From assembly GCA_950295325.1 (NCBI GenBank), contig OX485803.1, positions 60,529,554-60,593,553 on the forward strand: a stretch of DNA of 64,000 nt. The letters run 5' to 3'. The position numbers and the translations under genes are program-made. Of the stretch, positions 1 to 12,311 are shown in pieces (position 1 is the stretch's first letter; every line of letters begins with the position of its first letter). The notes under the pieces are model-generated. The model did not search any database, was not told where the DNA came from, and saw only the letters and a list, made by a program, of their open reading frames with translations. The stretch comes from Polytrichum commune (Eukaryota > Streptophyta > Polytrichopsida > Polytrichales > Polytrichaceae).

Positions 1-272
1 TATTTAGTGTAGTTGGCACATATGCACTCCACCCCGCTCGATTCCCTCTACATTATAAAAGTCCCTATTCACATTATAATTTGGTGAGCAAGTGGTCTAC
101 ATGGAAACTCACCCTAAATCACACACTTATGAGGGTCATGTTTTTACTAGGCCTTCTTTACCTTGGTAACAGTGGTAGGGGCCCAACTCAAAGAGATGGA
201 CTTCTAGCCCTACCCATCTCTTTGAGTTGCACCCCTACCCCTCTTACCTGAGGGGAAACCCCATGCATTTCT

Positions 273-313
<41 letters not shown>

Positions 314-339
314 TGGCCTTTAAGTACAAGATCCACTAT
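1..339. other. Intergenic DNA, no gene seen
   Basis: AT-rich sequence with no convincing exon or domain. The only structure is a short inverted repeat (CAACTCAAAGAGATGG near 186 against CCATCTCTTTGAGTTG near 213) and the TA microsatellite before the foldback element. Confidence 0.6.
279..311. repeat. (TA)n microsatellite
   Basis: About sixteen uninterrupted TA dinucleotides, directly upstream of a foldback element. Such elements are often found beside TA-rich targets. Confidence 0.95.
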
Positions 340-570
340 CACTACATTGTTTATGGTATCTAGTGTCACTTACTATTTGGACCTACGTTGTGCTATAACC
401 TTCTTTTTTATTATAGATCTATTTTTTTACCAACAAAAGTCAACTCGGTTGTTTGGACACTATAGAACATTAACATCTTTACTTAGTAAAAACTTACATT
501 AACAATAAATGTTATAGCAATGCATAACTCCAAGTAGTAAGTGACACTAAAGACCATAAACAATGTAGTC
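340..570. mobile_element. Foldback MITE, family B, copy 1
   Basis: The two ends are near-perfect inverted repeats of about 60 bp: ACTACATTGTTTATGGT at 341 against ACCATAAACAATGTAGT at 553, continuing through TAGTGTCACTTACTA and a GTTATGCATTGCTATAAC-like stretch. It is about 230 bp long and has no coding capacity. The ends resemble CACTA termini (CACTAC), but no clean 3-bp duplication is visible here, so the superfamily stays open. Related copies lie at 3935, 44257 and 62163. Confidence 0.8.
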
Positions 571-1726
571 TTACATCCATAATCAACTTAACACACCAAA
601 ATATTTTTTTCATCCTTGTTCCATATACTCCATCTGTCCCAAAATGATCGTCCATGTTCCTAACTTTGGTGAGATTAAGGCGTGCTGACCAATGACCAAG
701 TAGTTGTAAGTATGATTCTTAGAATGGAAAACAAAAACTACTCCGAAACGTCCCCCGAAGTTGTGGTGTCAAAAGACTTCTTGATGATGAAAGCTGGCAC
801 AAAAATATTTGATTTTGAGCCTCAAATTTCTAGCCGGGTAGATCAATTGGACAATCATTTTGAGACAAAAAAAAATTGGAGAAGTAGGACAATCGTTTTG
901 GGATGGAAGGGAGTATTATGTGGTGCTCTTTAAAGTGTAGGGTCCACCAATATGCAAAAACCCTATGCAAATGCGCCCTATATGGTGCAAGGTAATTGTT
1001 TTCACCTTCTTTGTATTATCCAATGACCTTTAAAATCCATAATCCAAAACCATGAATGTTTTTTGGTACAATTATAAACCTTAACTATTACTCATTAATT
1101 GCATTGCTTTCATGTTCACTATGCATTTTTGTACATGCATGGCCCACCATTAATCATGTGTAAAACCATCAATCTTGCACAAATACTTCCCTATAATCAC
1201 GGTAGTTTTTCTTTTTCATCTGCATGTTTTATTATTTGTTGGTCTTTAAGGTCCACCAATAGTCGTGGGTAGAACTACAAACCCCACACATACGTATCCA
1301 TACATATCCAAAGTTTGAAACCATAGATTTCAAAATATTGAGGGCCTTGCCATGGAATTGTCGGATCAAATCGTAGTATGTTGATAGAGGTACATGTGGA
1401 CCTCACAATTAAAATTCCAAGCATGAAGTGACATTAAATACCATAAATGATGTAGCAATCATATGTAAAGCCATATGCATATGCCATTTGTGCCCCTACA
1501 AGCTTTGTAATTGTGTTGTTTTCATTTGCTTTCTTTTGAAATCCATTACAACTGTAGTCATGTGCTAAACCATAAACTATGCACAACTTATTTGTACTTA
1601 ACAAGACGTGTCAGTGCATTGCTTTGATAACTACAATACACCTATAGTTGGTATTAGCTTCAATCTTGTTGGGTCTTGTTGGCAATTAAAAGAGGATCTC
1701 AACATATCCTAGCATTTACAAAAAAA
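571..1726. other. Intergenic DNA with a foldback end fragment
   Basis: No gene is visible. A single end of family B is recognisable around 1430-1466 (AAGTGACATTAAATACCATAAATGATGTAG) without a partner arm. Confidence 0.5.
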
Positions 1727-1955
1727 TGTTCTGTTAGTGTGGGTTACCATTTGGAGTCATGTGTTGCTATAACCTTTTACCGACATTATCCTTTTTTTTA
1801 ACCAAGTAGGTTGTATCATGTCATTTGATGTGCATACTAACTATTTAAGTAGCTCGAGTAAAAAATCATATGCTCGATAAAATGTTGTAGCAATGCATAA
1901 CTCCAAACGGTAACCCACATTGATAGGACAATTCAATGTAGTTTTTGGACACCCT
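1727..1955. mobile_element. Foldback element related to family B
   Basis: The inverted arms GTGTGGGTTACCATTTGGAGT (about 1738) and ACTCCAAACGGTAACCCACA (about 1900) enclose some 140 bp. The inner arms share the ATGCATTGCTATAAC block of family B, but the outermost bases differ. A single right end of the same subtype occurs at about 12660-12735. No duplication could be assigned. Confidence 0.6.
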
Positions 1956-2835
1956 ATAAATAATCTAGGGTTTCTCAAATTGTTGATTGTAAATTTGTCC
2001 AATATGGACCCTAACTTCTCATGTTCAAAACATGATCACTTTAAGCAAGAATCTAGAAGGATATCTTTTGGGTGAAGGTCACGATTAGGTGTAGTCAACA
2101 TATTTTTCGACCTTCACAATGAATTAGGAACCATAGCATCAAAATTAGCAAAGTCTTTTGATGTGCTAAGTTAGGCTTAAGGCGCAGGGTCCACCACAAG
2201 CACTCGTGTGTTAAACCATAAACCATGCACAAGCCGTACCTAACAAGGTGCATAAGTACACTGTTAAGTTTTGACATTTACCATGATTTGAGAGCCATGG
2301 CATCCCCATTTTAGCAAGAGCACTGACATGACGCATTTGAAAGCTCCTAGATCTCACACAAAATCACAATGTACTCGAAACCTTGTATTTTGCAAAGCAT
2401 TCTCGTAAGGGAATCTTGGCACTTACAAAGGAATCTTGGACCCTAGTATAACTGTACCCAAAGGATTGAAAGTCATGCCTGTGGAAACTTTACACTTGAT
2501 GGTCGACCTTTGCATGCGGTGCCCTGGAGTGGATATTTCTTGCCACTCAAAACATCCTCATGAAATATTTACTAGCTAGTACTCGTATACTAGAATTTTG
2601 AAGATGACTCGACAAAGGGTATAATGCTCCACCAGTGAAGCCCAAAACCCCGTGCAAAACATTCATAGAGTCCGACATCATCAGGAGCCACAACTAAGTT
2701 ACCGACTGGATAAGATGTTGTTATTGGTATGGGAGGATCTAAATCTGTCATGTGGTTTTGTTCATTCTGAACTGTTGGGACGTTTGTTTAACATCTCGGT
2801 TCCTAATTGCAATAAGTACTGGACGTAGAGAGTAA
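1956..2835. other. Intergenic DNA, no gene seen
   Basis: Short ORFs only, with no recognisable domain, exon or repeat structure. Confidence 0.5.
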
Positions 2836-3314
2836 GGGCCACTTCACACACGAGACCGAGAGCCTGGCACTGTTACATGTCAAGCACTCTCATTGGTGGA
2901 AAAGGCGGAGCCGGTCCAAGTTCGCTGCTTCACACTACGCTTGAGGGACCAATGGAGTATGTGAATGCAAGATGGATGTAAAGTCTACATGGATTCCTAC
3001 ATGGCGTCAAATGGATCATGTTTCATGGTCACTTGGACTATTTTCAAGAACCGCCTCTCGGAGGTAGGTCTAACACAAAATAGAGAGACCATGGCGCTCT
3101 GAACGCTCACAACCATTGATTTATTTTATTTTATCATGTGTGAAGACCTGCATGAATAGAATTTGGTTGAGGTCACATATGACTTCACACTACATTGAGG
3201 ATTTGTGACCACACTACATGATGTTGGAGGTGTGTTGGGATGGCCTTTAAACACTTTCTTTTGGGCTCCCACAATTTCATGGTCACGGCTCTTGGCTCGT
3301 GTGTGAAGTGGCCC
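2836..3314 (-). mobile_element. PIF/Harbinger-like MITE, family A, copy 1
   Basis: The element starts GGGCCACTTCACACACGAG and ends with its inverse CTCGTGTGTGAAGTGGCCC. It is flanked on both sides by TAA (2833-2835 and 3315-3317). A TWA duplication with GGGCC-type ends is the hallmark of PIF/Harbinger (Tourist-like) MITEs. Length is 479 bp against 499-500 bp for the other copies. It has no coding capacity and so would depend on a transposase in trans. Confidence 0.88.
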
Positions 3315-3934
3315 TAACTTATAAAGCACGTCCATCCCCATTTCCTAGTGAACACAAAGCCTTCAAAGTCTGCTCACAAAGACTTAACCTGTATGGACAA
3401 CTGGCCACAAGCTTGGGGTAATTATATATCTCTCTAATTTCCTTGCCAAACTTGGTAACTTTAGAGTATACACTTGGTGAACTCTCAATGCTCCCCCAGA
3501 CACACTACATTGTTTTGTTGAATTAGTGTGGGTGGGAAATTCATCTGGGTTGGAATTTAGTGTGGCCCAAATTGAGTTTATAGTGCTTCCCTTGGCTAGC
3601 ATTAGTAATTTTATGGTACTTGTCTTGTCTTGATTTTTCATCCAAATATGTAGACGAAAAGCCCATACACAATTTTCACACTGGAAATTACAATGGGCCA
3701 CTTCACATTATAATTTTTTTTTAAAAACAATGTGGGTAGTTGGGATTAATGTGCCCCTTGATCTTGCATGCCATTAGAAGTTTCACGTGCATAAGAAATT
3801 TATAAATTATGGTTTGATTGAAGGGTACATTGGCAGTTGAAGCAAGAACCCTACAGGAGTGGATCAGAAAACCCTGCAATGTAACAAGGTTAATACATAA
3901 ATGCCACGTCGCAAACATGCAATTGTTTGCAAAC
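3315..3934. other. Intergenic DNA, no gene seen
   Basis: Minus-strand ORFs of 70-105 codons are present but have no recognisable domain, and no splice-site-flanked exon was found. Confidence 0.5.
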
Positions 3935-4162
3935 AAGTACATTGTTTACGGTATTTAGTGTCACTTGTTGATTGGAGTTACGTAGTGCTATAATCGTTTA
4001 TTAAGAATGTAATATTTTACCAAGCAAAGTCATTCAGGTTCTATAACGTCCAAACAACCTATTCACCTTTCGTTAGTAAAAATTGAACCCCATGTGAAAG
4101 AAGTTATCGCATCGCATAATTCCAAATAGTACGTGACACTAAAGACCATAAACGGTGTAGTG
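3935..4162. mobile_element. Foldback MITE, family B, copy 2
   Basis: The left end TACATTGTTTACGGTATTTAG mirrors the right end AAGACCATAAACGGTGTAGTG, with family-typical inner blocks TAGTGTCACTTG and AGTACGTGACACTAAAG. It is about 228 bp and non-coding. Mutations in the left terminus (AAGTAC for CACTAC) suggest an old copy. Confidence 0.75.
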
Positions 4163-4823
4163 TGTATTTCGCTCGATTTAGGAACATCTAAATCTGCAAA
4201 GCGCGGTGTTGCTAATTCTGAATTCTGATGTTCTCAAGCCTAGTCATGACGCGGGTCACGAATCACGAGCTCGCGACAATTTAAGCCAAGTTTCCTTCCT
4301 TGTTTGTGTGCATCTTTTCAGGTCACTCTGTTTTAGGAGATGGCATGCAAGGCGAACAGGCGAAGAGGGAGCGAACAATCATGAACATGTGAGTCTCATA
4401 GTTAAGCCTGTCTCGTTTTTTTTTAACACTCCATGGCAAACTTAGGAGGAGAAGAATCAGATGTCATTTTGCAAAGCTGGCATATGACTACTAAATCCTC
4501 CAACACTACACTCAGCATCGGACTCCCGAAGTCTTAGGGGAAAAAGAAAGAAAGAAAGTCTTAGATTATAATCGAAACAGGTGGCACTAAACTTACACGA
4601 GCTCTTTATTTTCTATCGCAAGGCGACCAACCTGTGGACCTGATGATTGCAGAGCCCAGTTCCCAGCCGGCTTTGGCATTGAAAACACCCTGGGACTGGT
4701 CACCATGACCCAATTATTATATATCTCACCACCCGGGATCGCGTGATATTCATAACTCCCAACTGTGTGCTCATGAGCTTCTGTCTGTCTGTCTGTCTGC
4801 TCCTCATATGATAAGGGAGCTAA
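4163..4823. other. Intergenic DNA with two microsatellites
   Basis: It holds a short GAAA repeat near 4546-4558 and four to five TCTG units near 4782-4799. No coding exon is supported. Confidence 0.5.
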
Positions 4824-5809
4824 GGGGAGCTTTAGGGCCACTTCACACACGAGCCAAGAGCCATGACCATGAAATTGTGAGAGCCCAAAAGAACATGTCC
4901 AAAGGCCGTTCCAACACACCTCCGAAGTCATGTAGTGTTGTCACGGACCCTCAACTGTAGTGTGAAGTCATATGTGACCAGGCCCTTAACCAAATGCTAT
5001 TGTAATGAATTTCTATTCATGCAGGTTCTCACGCATGATAAAATAGAATAAACCAAGGGTTGTGAACGTTCAGAGTGCCAAGGTCTCCCGGTTTTGTGTT
5101 AGGCCTACCTCCAAGAGGTGGTTTTTGAAAACAATCCAAGTGACCATGAAACATGATCCATTCAATGCCATGTAGGAATCCTTGTAGACTTTACATCCAT
5201 CTTGCAGTCACATACTCCGTTGGTCCCTCAAGCGTAGTGTGAAGCGAACTTGGACCAGCTCCGCCTTTTCCACCAATGAGAGTGCTTGAAGTGTAATGGT
5301 CGCAGGCTCTCAGTCTCGTGTGTGAAGTGGCCCTTACACTATGGCCGTCCAAGTCGAGAGGCCGTGGGATTGGATGGCCAACCTTTGTTGAGAGTCCAAT
5401 GAAATGGGCTGCAAATACTCAATGAAATATAGGAATTGGAGCCTTCGGGCAAGCATAGTGTGAAGCCTCCAAAGGTCAAGCCAAAGTCCAAACCCAAAGG
5501 AGAATCTCACTTTATTCCTTACCCAAAACTATCCCTCCAATCTAACGGCCAATATCTTGTTAGTGATTGATTTTTTTATGAAAAAATCCGGCGGCCTCTC
5601 AACCATAGTTTGGGTTTCCATTCCCGTCCGACCCAAACTTCCTTCGAGAGTCCGTCGGCTTCGTCGAAAAGTAAGCATTTTTAAATTGCGACGGCATGTG
5701 GACTTTGACCTTAGTGTGAAGGGTCGAGGGGTTGAATTCTTGGTTTCTTGCAACTTGATTGGTGGAAATCGATGGCCTCTTGCTTTTCAGCCATAGTGTG
5801 AAGTGGCCC
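4824..5809. mobile_element. PIF-like MITE interrupted by a second MITE
   Basis: Removing the inner copy (4835-5333 plus one TTA) leaves an element of about 484 bp. Its left end (GGGGAGCTTTACACTATGGCC) is an imperfect inverse of its right end (GCCATAGTGTGAAGTGGCCC). It is flanked by TAA at 4821-4823 and 5810-5812. It shares the GGGCCACTTCACAC outer ends with family A but has its own interior, so it is a sister subfamily. Confidence 0.75.
4835..5333 (+). mobile_element. PIF/Harbinger-like MITE, family A, copy 2 (nested)
   Basis: A 499-bp element with ends GGGCCACTTCACACACGAG and its inverse, flanked by TTA at 4832-4834 and 5334-5336. The target lies inside the terminal repeat of another PIF-like MITE, so this insertion is the younger of the two. 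Confidence 0.9.
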
Positions 5810-6854
5810 TAAGTTGTTCAATTGTGTTATTAACCCTTCGTCTCTCTCAACGCAAATTGAATGCCTTCATCTATTGTCACATGCTTCAAGGAATGCGGGC
5901 TCTCATGGTCGTTTTTTTCTTAAGTGGACACCTATATTTGGTTGGTACATGGCAAGGCTTTTATTTAAGAAGTGACACCCATGAGACACATGTCATGGCA
6001 AGATTGGACTATGTGCTTTCAAATACAAACATTACTTTAGGTTCAATTGGGAGGGCCTATTTAACGACTTAGAAAAACACCACCAGTTATGCAAGGTTCA
6101 AGATATTCACACATGCATAACATTACTCAACTTTTGGATGAACACCCTGACTGGGATGGCATGTTTGATCACTTTTTAAACATAAAATCCTTCCTTTAAA
6201 TTTTTACAACTTTTGCATTTCAACTCCAACTTTAAACTTGAAATGACAAATGCGTGATTTGTAATTGTTGGCAAGATTCCCAATTCAATCCAACATCCAA
6301 ACATGCATGTGAAGTTGGAAGTGCCCACCATAAGGCCACATATATAAGGTAGCTAAACTGACAACAATGAATGGCCACTACTAGTGCACTAGTGTAGAGG
6401 TGGAATGATTCATGTGTGGATCCAAAACAACTAATTGTAAAAGTGGTGGCCCGAAAAGGATGCAGTGTGTGAGGCCAAACCACCCACCCTTAAGCGTCCT
6501 CGTCCGGGTGAGGGAATGGGTATCACATTCATGTTCCATACTCCATTTTACCAAATTCGTGAGACTCCATTACAATTCCCATCAATCATTGCACACCAAT
6601 CCATTCCACGGTAATATTACAAGTGTTAACAAACGCTCTTCTCTATTATCACAATCATAACGTTCTCCTAGCTTGCTAATGAACTAATTATCTAAACTAA
6701 TATGAAGTAATAACCTAATTAACTAACTATTCCCAAGCCTAAGGTAGCACCACGGTCTCCCCACTTTATATCACCTTGGCCCCCCTTTAATCCTCTACCT
6801 AACTCCCTCAAGGATTAGCACTGAGCCTTGAAGCCGCCATCCGAACTCAACATT
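5810..6854. other. Intergenic DNA, no gene seen
   Basis: ORFs of 80-90 codons occur on both strands, but none carries a recognisable domain. No repeat structure was noticed. Confidence 0.5.
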
Positions 6855-7592
6855 ATAAGCCTCTGGAGCTGCTAATTAGTGTAGGCCTTGGCTGCAAATC
6901 AATGTAGGCCCCTGGAGCTGCTAACTAGTGTCCGCCTTGGCTGCAAATCAATGTAGGCCCCTGGAGCTACTAACTAGTGTCGGCCTCGACTGCAAATCAA
7001 TGTAGGCCCCTGGAGCTGCTAACTAGTGTCAGCCTCGGCTGCAATTCGGTGTAGGCCTCGGACTGCAAAGAGTGTAAGCCTATGGAGCTGCTAATTAGTG
7101 TAGGCCTCAGCTGCAAATCAGAGTAGGCCTCGGACTGCAAAGAGTGTAAGCCTCTGGAGCTGCTAATTAGTGCAGGCCTCGGCTGCAAATCATAGTAGGC
7201 CCCTGGAGCTGCTAATTAGTGTAGGCCTCGACTGCAATTCGGTGTAGGCCCCTGGAGCTGCAATAGTGTAAGCCTCGGCTGCAATTCGGTGTAGGCCTCG
7301 GACTGCAAAGAATGTAAGCCTCTGGAGCTGCTAATTAGTGCAAGCCTCGGCTGCAAATCAGAGTAGGCCTCGGACTGCAAAGAGTGTAAGCCTCTGGAGC
7401 TGCTAATTAGTGCATGCCTTGGCTGCAAATCAGAGTAGGCCCCTAGAGCTGCAAATAGTGTAAGCCTCGACTACAATTCGGTGTAGGCCTCGGACTGCAA
7501 AGAGTGTAAGCCTCTGGAGTTGCTAATTAGTACAAGCCTCGGACTGTAATTAGTGCAAGCCTTGGCTGCAACCCAGCATAAGCCTCTCCAAC
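6855..7592. repeat. Tandem array, 49-bp and about 72-bp units
   Basis: The blocks CTGGAGCTGCTAATTAGTG, GGCCTCGGCTGCAAATCA and GGCCTCGGACTGCAAAGAG alternate for about 740 bp. The simple unit is about 49 bp and a compound version about 72 bp. Because 72 is divisible by three, minus-strand reading frames run through it as an LISSSRGLHSLQSEAYS-type repeat peptide, but no gene structure supports translation. Copies differ at several positions, so the array is not freshly amplified. Confidence 0.9.
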
Positions 7593-8565
7593 TATCTACC
7601 TAATCCTACCAAACCCCCTACCTAATTACTCCAACCAAGCCCACTAATTCTACTAAACTCCTACCTAATTCCCACATTCTTTTTAGCTCTAAGAGCTCCA
7701 AAATCCTAGAGAGGAGGAGAAGAGAGGAGAGGAGGAGGAGGAGAGGGCACCCAAGACCACAAGCCCCTTAACCTTCTCCTACTTAGTAGGACCTTATCCT
7801 ATCCACTAAATCCTCACCCTCTAAACCAACAAGAGCATGTTCTAATTCAAACATTTAAATCCAAGGCCCTTCCTCTTGCTTCATCAAACACTACACACCT
7901 AACCAAAACACTCCCTAATGTCACTAAGCTTTCAATTAACCACACAAAATAGCCTTAAGGCCTAAAACCTAAACCACACCAAGCCTCACTCTTTTTATAC
8001 TTTTGATTGTTTCAATAACACTCCAAATGCAATTCTAAAGAAATTCTAAACATAAAACAAATATGAGCACTCATTTTGGGCTCATACAGTGATAGGTGGG
8101 ATGCAGTGATGGTCTGGATAGGCATCGTTTCACAACTGTAGCGATCACTTTTGAGTGCCATTGAGTTAACCATCTTGTGTACATTCGTACACAAAGTAGG
8201 CTATGTTGATGCTAAAATTAGGGAGACTCTATTATACAAGTAGGGGGATTGACTTACTTGCCTCTTTGGGAAAATGTAATCCATTCTTTATATTGAATAT
8301 AAAATTATGAAACAACTTGCATTCCTCATCATTTCCTCTACTCCGTCTTTGAAAAATTTGCACAAATTTCAAGCCACTCTTCATGGCCGAATCAAATTAT
8401 TTTCCATATATCTACCTTACTTCTTACCTTAACCTAATGAAAGATTTGGAGGCAGTGACGTATGGTTGCATGAAAGTTACACCTAATTACGCAACGACCT
8501 TCTACTATCCTTTGATGAAAGAGGGAAGTTAGATATTAAACAAGTTGTTGCGGGATTGAGATTTT
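7593..8565. other. Intergenic DNA, no gene seen
   Basis: A purine-rich GAGGAG stretch lies near 7708-7745. Otherwise the sequence is unique and AT-rich with no supported exon. Confidence 0.5.
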
Positions 8566-8726
8566 GTGCATAACATTATTCAAATCCATAACAATGTTTT
8601 GTGGGATTGACAATATTTCATGGAATATTCTTGAATATTCCTACATGCAATTTAAATGTGAGAATATTCCATGAATATTGTTAGTCTCACAAAACATTGT
8701 TATGGATCTGAATAATGTTATGTGCT
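8566..8726. mobile_element. Short foldback (hairpin) element
   Basis: Two arms of about 65 bp (CATAACATTATTCAAATCCATAAC... and its inverse) are separated by a loop of about 20 bp. Identity is high enough for a long RNA hairpin. A diverged copy of one arm occurs at about 41540-41600. It is probably a small MITE; no duplication is evident. Confidence 0.7.
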
Positions 8727-9056
8727 CTCCTTGAGGCTCAATTTTATCCTAAGTAGGAAATAAACAGCCCACTTGTGCAATGGATGATGCTTGCCTCATA
8801 AGAAAACAAGCCCACCCCTAGCTAGCTCCATGACAACAACTTCACTTGATACCATACTTGACCAGTGACGAGTCAAATTTATTGTCGAAGAGCATCAATC
8901 CCTAAAAGCCTAACCAACTCAGCACGGGCTGTTTATGGTTTTGATGCCACTTCCTGTTGTCCAAACATGTCTTTATGGGTTCAAAATTTTCCCACGACTT
9001 GGAGTAATTAAATTTCAAACTTATTGTCTATTTGGTCCAAGATGACCCTAACTACT

Positions 9057-9195
9057 GGAGGATAGTGGAGAGGCACCCAAACCGAATGGAGTGATTGGCG
9101 GTTCGATTCCCGGACATGAAATCTTCTCTCTACTTGATGGAAAAATTAGTCAGGTGGTCATTCGTCTCTTGTGTTCCAAAAAAGAAAAAGAAACA
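9057..9195 (+). mobile_element. tRNA-derived SINE-like unit
   Basis: An A-box-like TAGTGGAGAGG (9063) and a perfect B-box GGTTCGATTCC (9100) are 26 bp apart, as in a pol III promoter. About 70 bp of body follow, then an A-rich tail (AAAAAAGAAAAAGAAAC). The tRNA-like head does not fold into a clear cloverleaf. Confidence 0.5.
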
Positions 9196-11812
9196 ATATT
9201 TGTCTATCATGGTTCACCGAGCTTTCTAGCTTATATTGTCTTTGAAGTATTCACACATTAAATTCACTAATATGAAGAAAGTGACGAGTTTAATTGTTTG
9301 ATACAAAACTTAAAGTAATAAGTTTTATTGTTCGATAATTTTTTCTCCATCTACTACATTGGCATATGACTCATAGTTTCAACAATTTGGGGGTTGGGGA
9401 CCTATACGATCATGTAAGAGGGGACTCTTCATTTTGTTATGAAATAGGTATTTGTATGAGTTCAAAACATTGTGAGAAATATGGCTATGGCCAAAATTTT
9501 GGAATTGCTCATTATCTTGTATGGATCGCGTGTTTAACCCTTAAGTGACCAAGTTATGTTTCCCTTTTTAAAATCAAAAATCAAAAAATCAAAAGCAGGT
9601 CATATTAGTCATTGTGTTGTTTTATGCATTTACATACCAATCCACAGAATGACACGTGCATGTGAAATGTATCATGGATTTGGGCCTGTCCATTCCCAGC
9701 GAGGGGTGGGGGGGGGGGGGTGGGTGGGATTCTTCATACCACGTATGAACTAACGTGAGTGTAAGGGGTAATATTCAAGGTATTAGAGTACATGGCATAC
9801 ATAAGGGACATGTATTATTTTTCTCTATTTTGTACAATTAAAAAGGGCTATTGAGAATTTAAAGCAGAGGTAGTTGTACAAAAAAGGGCCTTAAAATTTA
9901 AGGAATTTTTTGAAAATAAATGTGCTAGGTTCATCCAATTCACATTCTCATTCATTGTTGTCATATTGTATTAATCGTCAATGATTTAAAAATGTTGAAT
10001 GACTTTCTAATTGAAAAGTGAGAGTGGATTTTATATGTAATAAAGTCCTATTTAATTCATGATTTTTATTTTGTGTATGTAATGGAGGCATTTGTCACAT
10101 TGAATTGAAAAACTTAGTATAAATACATGAGTCCATTTTATGCTTGGCGTTCTTACGTGTACATTTGTTTTTCTCTCCATATTTGTAGAGTTGAAATAAG
10201 TTATGAATATTTGAAGCACTTTAGTCAACTTCAACCAAAAAGAAAAAAAGAAAATGAATAAAATTTGAAAAAATTTGAAAAAATAAATGACTGTGATTCG
10301 ATAATACTAGTGTATTGTTATTACATGATTCAGTGACTAGTATTTTATAATTTCTTCACGTACATTTTTCATAGACTACTTATAAATTTCATTTTAGATT
10401 TTTTTTTATGAATATGAATGAGAATCATAAGCAATGTATCCATATTTAAATTATTTAAGACGAACTACTGTTATTATTATGATAATATGAGGCCAGAGCT
10501 GAAATTTTATGCTCTATTAAAATAATTCTCACAAGTACAGTTTTTAGCAAGATTTATTAAATATATTATTTTTAAGAGTTACACTTCATAACCATGTTAG
10601 TTTTTCAGTTTTTAAAAATATTTTAATATGGTAATAAGGTATACAAGTGCTATTCAATTATTTTCTTAATTGGACCCTTATAATTGAATAATGTGCGGTT
10701 AGGTGTGGATCCAAGAACCTACAACATAATAAAACACATGCTTAAACGAAATTGAACTACAACTTCAAATTATATTAACTACACTAGTATACTCAATACC
10801 CAACACAATTAGAGGAACCTATGTGTTCATTTAATGAGGAAGTAACTCATGTGCACTTCCAATAACTTTTTATAATTCATGTGCATTTCCAAGAAAAATA
10901 TTAATTTATTTGGTGATTCATCATACATTTGCTAATGCAACACAAATTTCAAGATTTGTAATTGTGACCAATAGAAGATGGAGAACAAAAACAATAACAC
11001 CCACACACCTTATTCAAACAATCTTTGACTCTTCCCTCCCCATCCTAAAGTGGACCTTGCCTCCCCCCCCCCCCCCACATCACGTTGAATTGCATTGTCA
11101 CAAGCTTTATTGTCTAGAGCATCACCTACACAAACAAACATTGGATCATGTTGTGACAAGTGTGTGCAAATGTCATATTGGATATGCATGCGGAATCCAT
11201 GTAGAGTTCCCAATGAAAGTTGCTCAACCCGCCTCAAGATCCACGCCGCGCGCATGATGTTGGAAGAGGTACATCATTACCCTTGCAACATAATGGAAGA
11301 CCGTCAATCAACCCAGAAGTGAATCTCTCACAATCCCAACCAACAAGTCTTAGAACTGTCAATCAATGCGAGGATAGAGTTGACATCCTTAGGTATCCTA
11401 CATACGTTTTACAGCCGCCTCTGAATACAAACTACCACACACTCCCTATCAACTAGAGGATCACGAGGCTCACTTGCATTGAGCATTTCTATATGCGGAG
11501 AATAACATGTTAAATTGGTTCATTCAATTTGTATTCATAATGGAAGTCCAAGTTGTGGCGATTGTAAATAATCGCGCATGTATCACCAACATTGAAACGT
11601 TTGATGCTAAAATATCCGCCCGGGGGGGGGGAAGACCATGTACCTTAAGAAATGAGGCCACTGCCAAAACCTCCGGCCAGGGCACTTAACAGACATTTGA
11701 AATCTCTTTGTGAATGAAAGAGTGAGACTTGCAAGTGTATTCAGAGTGTTTCGGGCCCTACATATATATATATATATATAGGGTGGAGGCTTCACGAAAT
11801 ACATAGAAATGA
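9196..11812. other. Intergenic DNA with homopolymer runs
   Basis: It holds a G run near 9709-9720, a C run near 11065-11077, a G run near 11623-11630 and a short TA repeat near 11760. Around 9740-9790 and 10077-10150 are fragments shared in inverse orientation with 40200-40600 (for example GACTCATGTATTTATACTAAG). No gene is supported. Confidence 0.5.
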
Positions 11813-12311
11813 GGGCCACTTCACACACAAGACTGAGAGCCCGTGACCATTACAATTGACACACTCTCATTGGTGGAAAAGGCGGAGCCGGTCCAAGCTC
11901 ACTTCACACTACGCTTGAGGGACCAATGGAGTACGTGAATGCAAGATGGATGTGAAGTCTACATGGATTCCTACATGGCATCAAATGGATCATGTTTCAT
12001 AGTCACTTGGGCTATTTTCAAAAACTACCTCTTGGAGATGGGTCTAACATAAAATTGGGAGACCATGACACTCAAAACGTTCACAACCATTGATTTATTC
12101 TATTTTATCATGTGTGAGGACCCGCATGAATAGGAATTCATTGAAATAGGATTTGGTTGAGGGCTCGGTCACATATGGCTTCACACTACACTTGAGAATC
12201 CATGACCACACTACATGATTGTGGAGGTGTGTTGGGAGAGCCTTTGGAAACTTTCGTTGGGGCTCTCACAATTTCATGGTCACGGCTCTTGGCTTGTGTG
12301 TGAAGTGGCCC
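11813..12311 (-). mobile_element. PIF/Harbinger-like MITE, family A, copy 3
   Basis: A 499-bp copy starting GGGCCACTTCACACACAAG and ending with the inverse terminus. It is flanked by TGA at 11810-11812 and 12312-12314, a one-base departure from the usual TWA. Confidence 0.88.

Noticed and set aside
340-570. Assignment of foldback family B to CACTA
   Set aside because: Ends look like CACTAC in some copies, but no copy shows a matching 3-bp duplication.
6997-7428. Two Ser/Leu-rich minus-strand ORFs of 63 and 70 codons
   Set aside because: They are the translation of the tandem array; no start context, homology or gene structure.
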